Positions 6,295-7,078 of a DNA stretch of 7,078 nt are shown piece after piece. Source of the DNA: Acidobacteriota bacterium. GTDB lineage: Bacteria; Acidobacteriota; Vicinamibacteria; Vicinamibacterales; 2-12-FULL-66-21. The stretch is from NCBI GenBank assembly GCA_013817065.1, contig JACDDJ010000060.1, positions 5,374-12,451 on the forward strand. Reading direction: 5' to 3'. Each line of letters begins with the position of its first letter. The stretch's first letter is position 1. Below the pieces are notes generated by a model. That model ran no database searches and was not told the origin of the DNA. It was given only the letters and a program-made list of their open reading frames with translations. The position numbers and the translations under genes are program-made.

Positions 6295-6370
6295 GACCTC
6301 ACCGCCAAGGTCGCCAAGCGACGCCAAGACGATCCTCGAATACTTCTTGGCTTCGTTTGGGGGTGAGGTC
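6295..6370. repeat. 76-base imperfect palindrome with three CGCCAAG direct repeats
   Basis: The outer arm GACCTCACCGCCAA (6295-6308) pairs with 6357-6370 with one mismatch (13 of 14). The inner arm GCCAAGA (6323-6329) pairs with TCTTGGC (6345-6351), flanked by CGA/TCG (6319-6321 with 6353-6355). The left side holds three direct copies of CGCCAAG at 6303, 6312 and 6322 (spacing 9 and 10), so one copy bulges out of the stem. The loop is 15 bases. It resembles the dispersed TTGGCG-type intergenic repeats I associate with some soil bacteria, so it is probably a dispersed palindromic element (REP- or MITE-like) and not a terminator, as no T-run follows. It does not code: a reading frame through it yields only low-complexity peptide. 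Confidence 0.7.
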
Positions 6371-6394
6371 GCCAGAACAGTGCGACGGCGGCCC

Positions 6395-6479
6395 GCACGT
6401 CGCACCCAGCACGCAGCACGTCGCACGTGGCACGTGGCACCCAGCACGTCCGCACGTAGCACGTCGCACATCGCACGTT
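6395..6479. repeat. Heptanucleotide tandem repeat, 12 units of GCACGTN
   Basis: Twelve consecutive units begin with GCAC. Eleven are seven bases long, and the unit at 6444-6451 has eight. Unit starts: 6395, 6402, 6409, 6416, 6423, 6430, 6437, 6444, 6452, 6459, 6466, 6473. Eight units contain GCACGT intact. Two read GCACCCA (6402 and 6437), and the others are GCACGCA and GCACATC. Two adjacent units are identical (GCACGTG, 6423-6436) and make overlapping CACGTG palindromes. The array stops 19 bases before the start codon of the M28 gene. It is not a CRISPR: units abut with no spacers. The pattern looks like replication slippage (VNTR type), with the partly decayed copies showing it is not brand new. 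Confidence 0.85.
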
Positions 6480-6484
6480 TTCAG

Positions 6485-6490
6485 ATACGC
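6485..6490 (+). promoter_or_regulatory. Possible TANNNT -10 element for a leaderless M28 transcript
   Basis: TACGCT sits 8 bases before the ATG at 6499, the distance at which a TANNNT -10 box would place the transcript start on or next to the start codon. No Shine-Dalgarno lies upstream of this ATG. Both facts fit leaderless translation, but the hexamer matches TATAAT at only three positions. Confidence 0.25.
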
Positions 6491-6498
6491 TGTCGGCG

Positions 6499-7078
6499 AT
6501 GCGGCTTGGTAAGACGGCACTCTTCCTCTCGCTGGTAATCCTGGCCAGCTGCTCCCGCACTCCGGGCCTCTTCTCGGAACAGAACGCGCGGGCTCACGTC
6601 CAGATGCTGGCTGGCACCATCGGCAGCCGCCCGCCCGGGACCGAGGCCCATGCTCGTGCGCGCGCGTATGTCATCGACCAGCTGCGGATCTTCGGCTACG
6701 AGGTGCGGCTGCAGGAGACCGACGCCCGGCGGCCCGAGCTCGGGCGGACGGCTCGGGTGGCCAATATCATCGGTGTCCTGCCTGGCACACGCCGCGAAGC
6801 GATCGGATTGCTGTCGCACTACGACTCGCGGGCCGACACTCCGGGGGCCGGCGACAATGCGTTCGGGGTCGCGGTGTCGCTGGAAGCGGCCCGAATGATT
6901 GCCGCGACGGCCGACCGTCAGTGGACGACCTACATACTGGTCACCGACGCGGAAGAAGAAGGGCTGATGGGCGCCGCAGCGCTCATGAGTGATCCGGCGG
7001 TGCGGGACCATCTCGCGGCCTACATCAACCTCGAATCGACCGGCGCGTCAGGTCCGTCGATGCTCTTCGAGACCGGCC
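6499..7078 (+). CDS. M28-family zinc peptidase, predicted lipoprotein, 5' part
   Basis: The first 193 residues of a peptidase run off the window end. Residues 1-18 form a lipoprotein signal (Arg2, Lys5, a hydrophobic stretch, then lipobox LASC with Cys18), so the enzyme is probably anchored in a membrane facing the periplasm. GTIGSRPPGTEAH (39-51) is the N-terminal motif typical of M28 peptidases. The metal site follows: His107 in LLSHYDSRADTPGAGDN, bridging Asp119 in GAGDNAFGVAV, catalytic Glu152 and ligand Glu153 in DAEEEGLMGA (150-159), and Glu179 in INLESTGASG (176-185). Glu at that place (NLE.xG), not Asp, resembles the ERMP1/Pff1-like subgroup of M28 more than classic Aeromonas-type aminopeptidases. 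The last His ligand should lie beyond the window. Substrate unknown, likely peptides from the N terminus. The ATG gives a complete signal sequence and no better upstream start is seen. Confidence 0.88.
   Translation, partial: MRLGKTALFLSLVILASCSRTPGLFSEQNARAHVQMLAGTIGSRPPGTEAHARARAYVIDQLRIFGYEVRLQETDARRPELGRTARVANIIGVLPGTRREAIGLLSHYDSRADTPGAGDNAFGVAVSLEAARMIAATADRQWTTYILVTDAEEEGLMGAAALMSDPAVRDHLAAYINLESTGASGPSMLFETG

Noticed and set aside
6395..6479. Heptamer array as a CRISPR
   Set aside because: The units touch each other, with no spacers, are only seven bases long, and there are no cas genes.
6259..6560. Minus-strand reading frames with repeated Cys-Arg-Ala-Thr-type peptides
   Set aside because: They are translations of the heptamer repeat and palindrome, with no family resemblance or ribosome site, and overlap the M28 start on the other strand.

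Overview
This GC-rich window is mostly the distal part of a compact histidine biosynthesis operon on the + strand. Seven his genes run in one direction: hisG (3' end only), hisD, hisC, hisB, hisH, hisF, hisA. They overlap or sit within 12 bases of each other, which implies one translationally coupled transcript. The long-form HisG, monofunctional HisB dehydratase, two GTG starts, long runs of GC-rich codons, and a downstream DUF4097 protein and lipoprotein M28 peptidase suggest a free-living soil or sediment bacterium. Acidobacteriota (Vicinamibacteria-like) is my best guess. This rests on general resemblance and no search was possible.

Layout: 1-535 hisG C-terminal part; 535-1809 hisD; 1806-2852 hisC; 2837-3424 hisB; 3421-4026 hisH; 4039-4794 hisF; 4805-5488 hisA. 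A 62-base gap follows and holds a hairpin-like inverted repeat. Then come 5551-6249, a secreted DUF4097-type protein built on a repeated Phe-Ser-Gly motif, and 6250-6498, a non-coding spacer packed with two repeats (a 76-base imperfect palindrome and an 85-base run of heptamers). From 6499 to the window end is the start of a lipoprotein M28-family zinc peptidase.

How the genes work together: HisG commits PRPP and ATP to the pathway and, in its long form, carries the domain that senses histidine. HisA isomerises ProFAR to PRFAR. The HisH-HisF pair converts PRFAR to imidazole glycerol phosphate (IGP) plus AICAR. HisB dehydrates IGP, HisC transaminates the product, and HisD oxidises histidinol to histidine. 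HisI, HisE and a histidinol-phosphate phosphatase are not in the window and must be encoded elsewhere or upstream.

I see no unknown defence or mobile system here. The points that deserve a second look are the hisH-hisF-hisA order (hisH-hisA-hisF is the more familiar one), an unusual Asp-to-Glu change at a probable catalytic loop position of HisA, the dense intergenic repeat mosaic at 6295-6479, and a possible leaderless promoter for the M28 lipoprotein.
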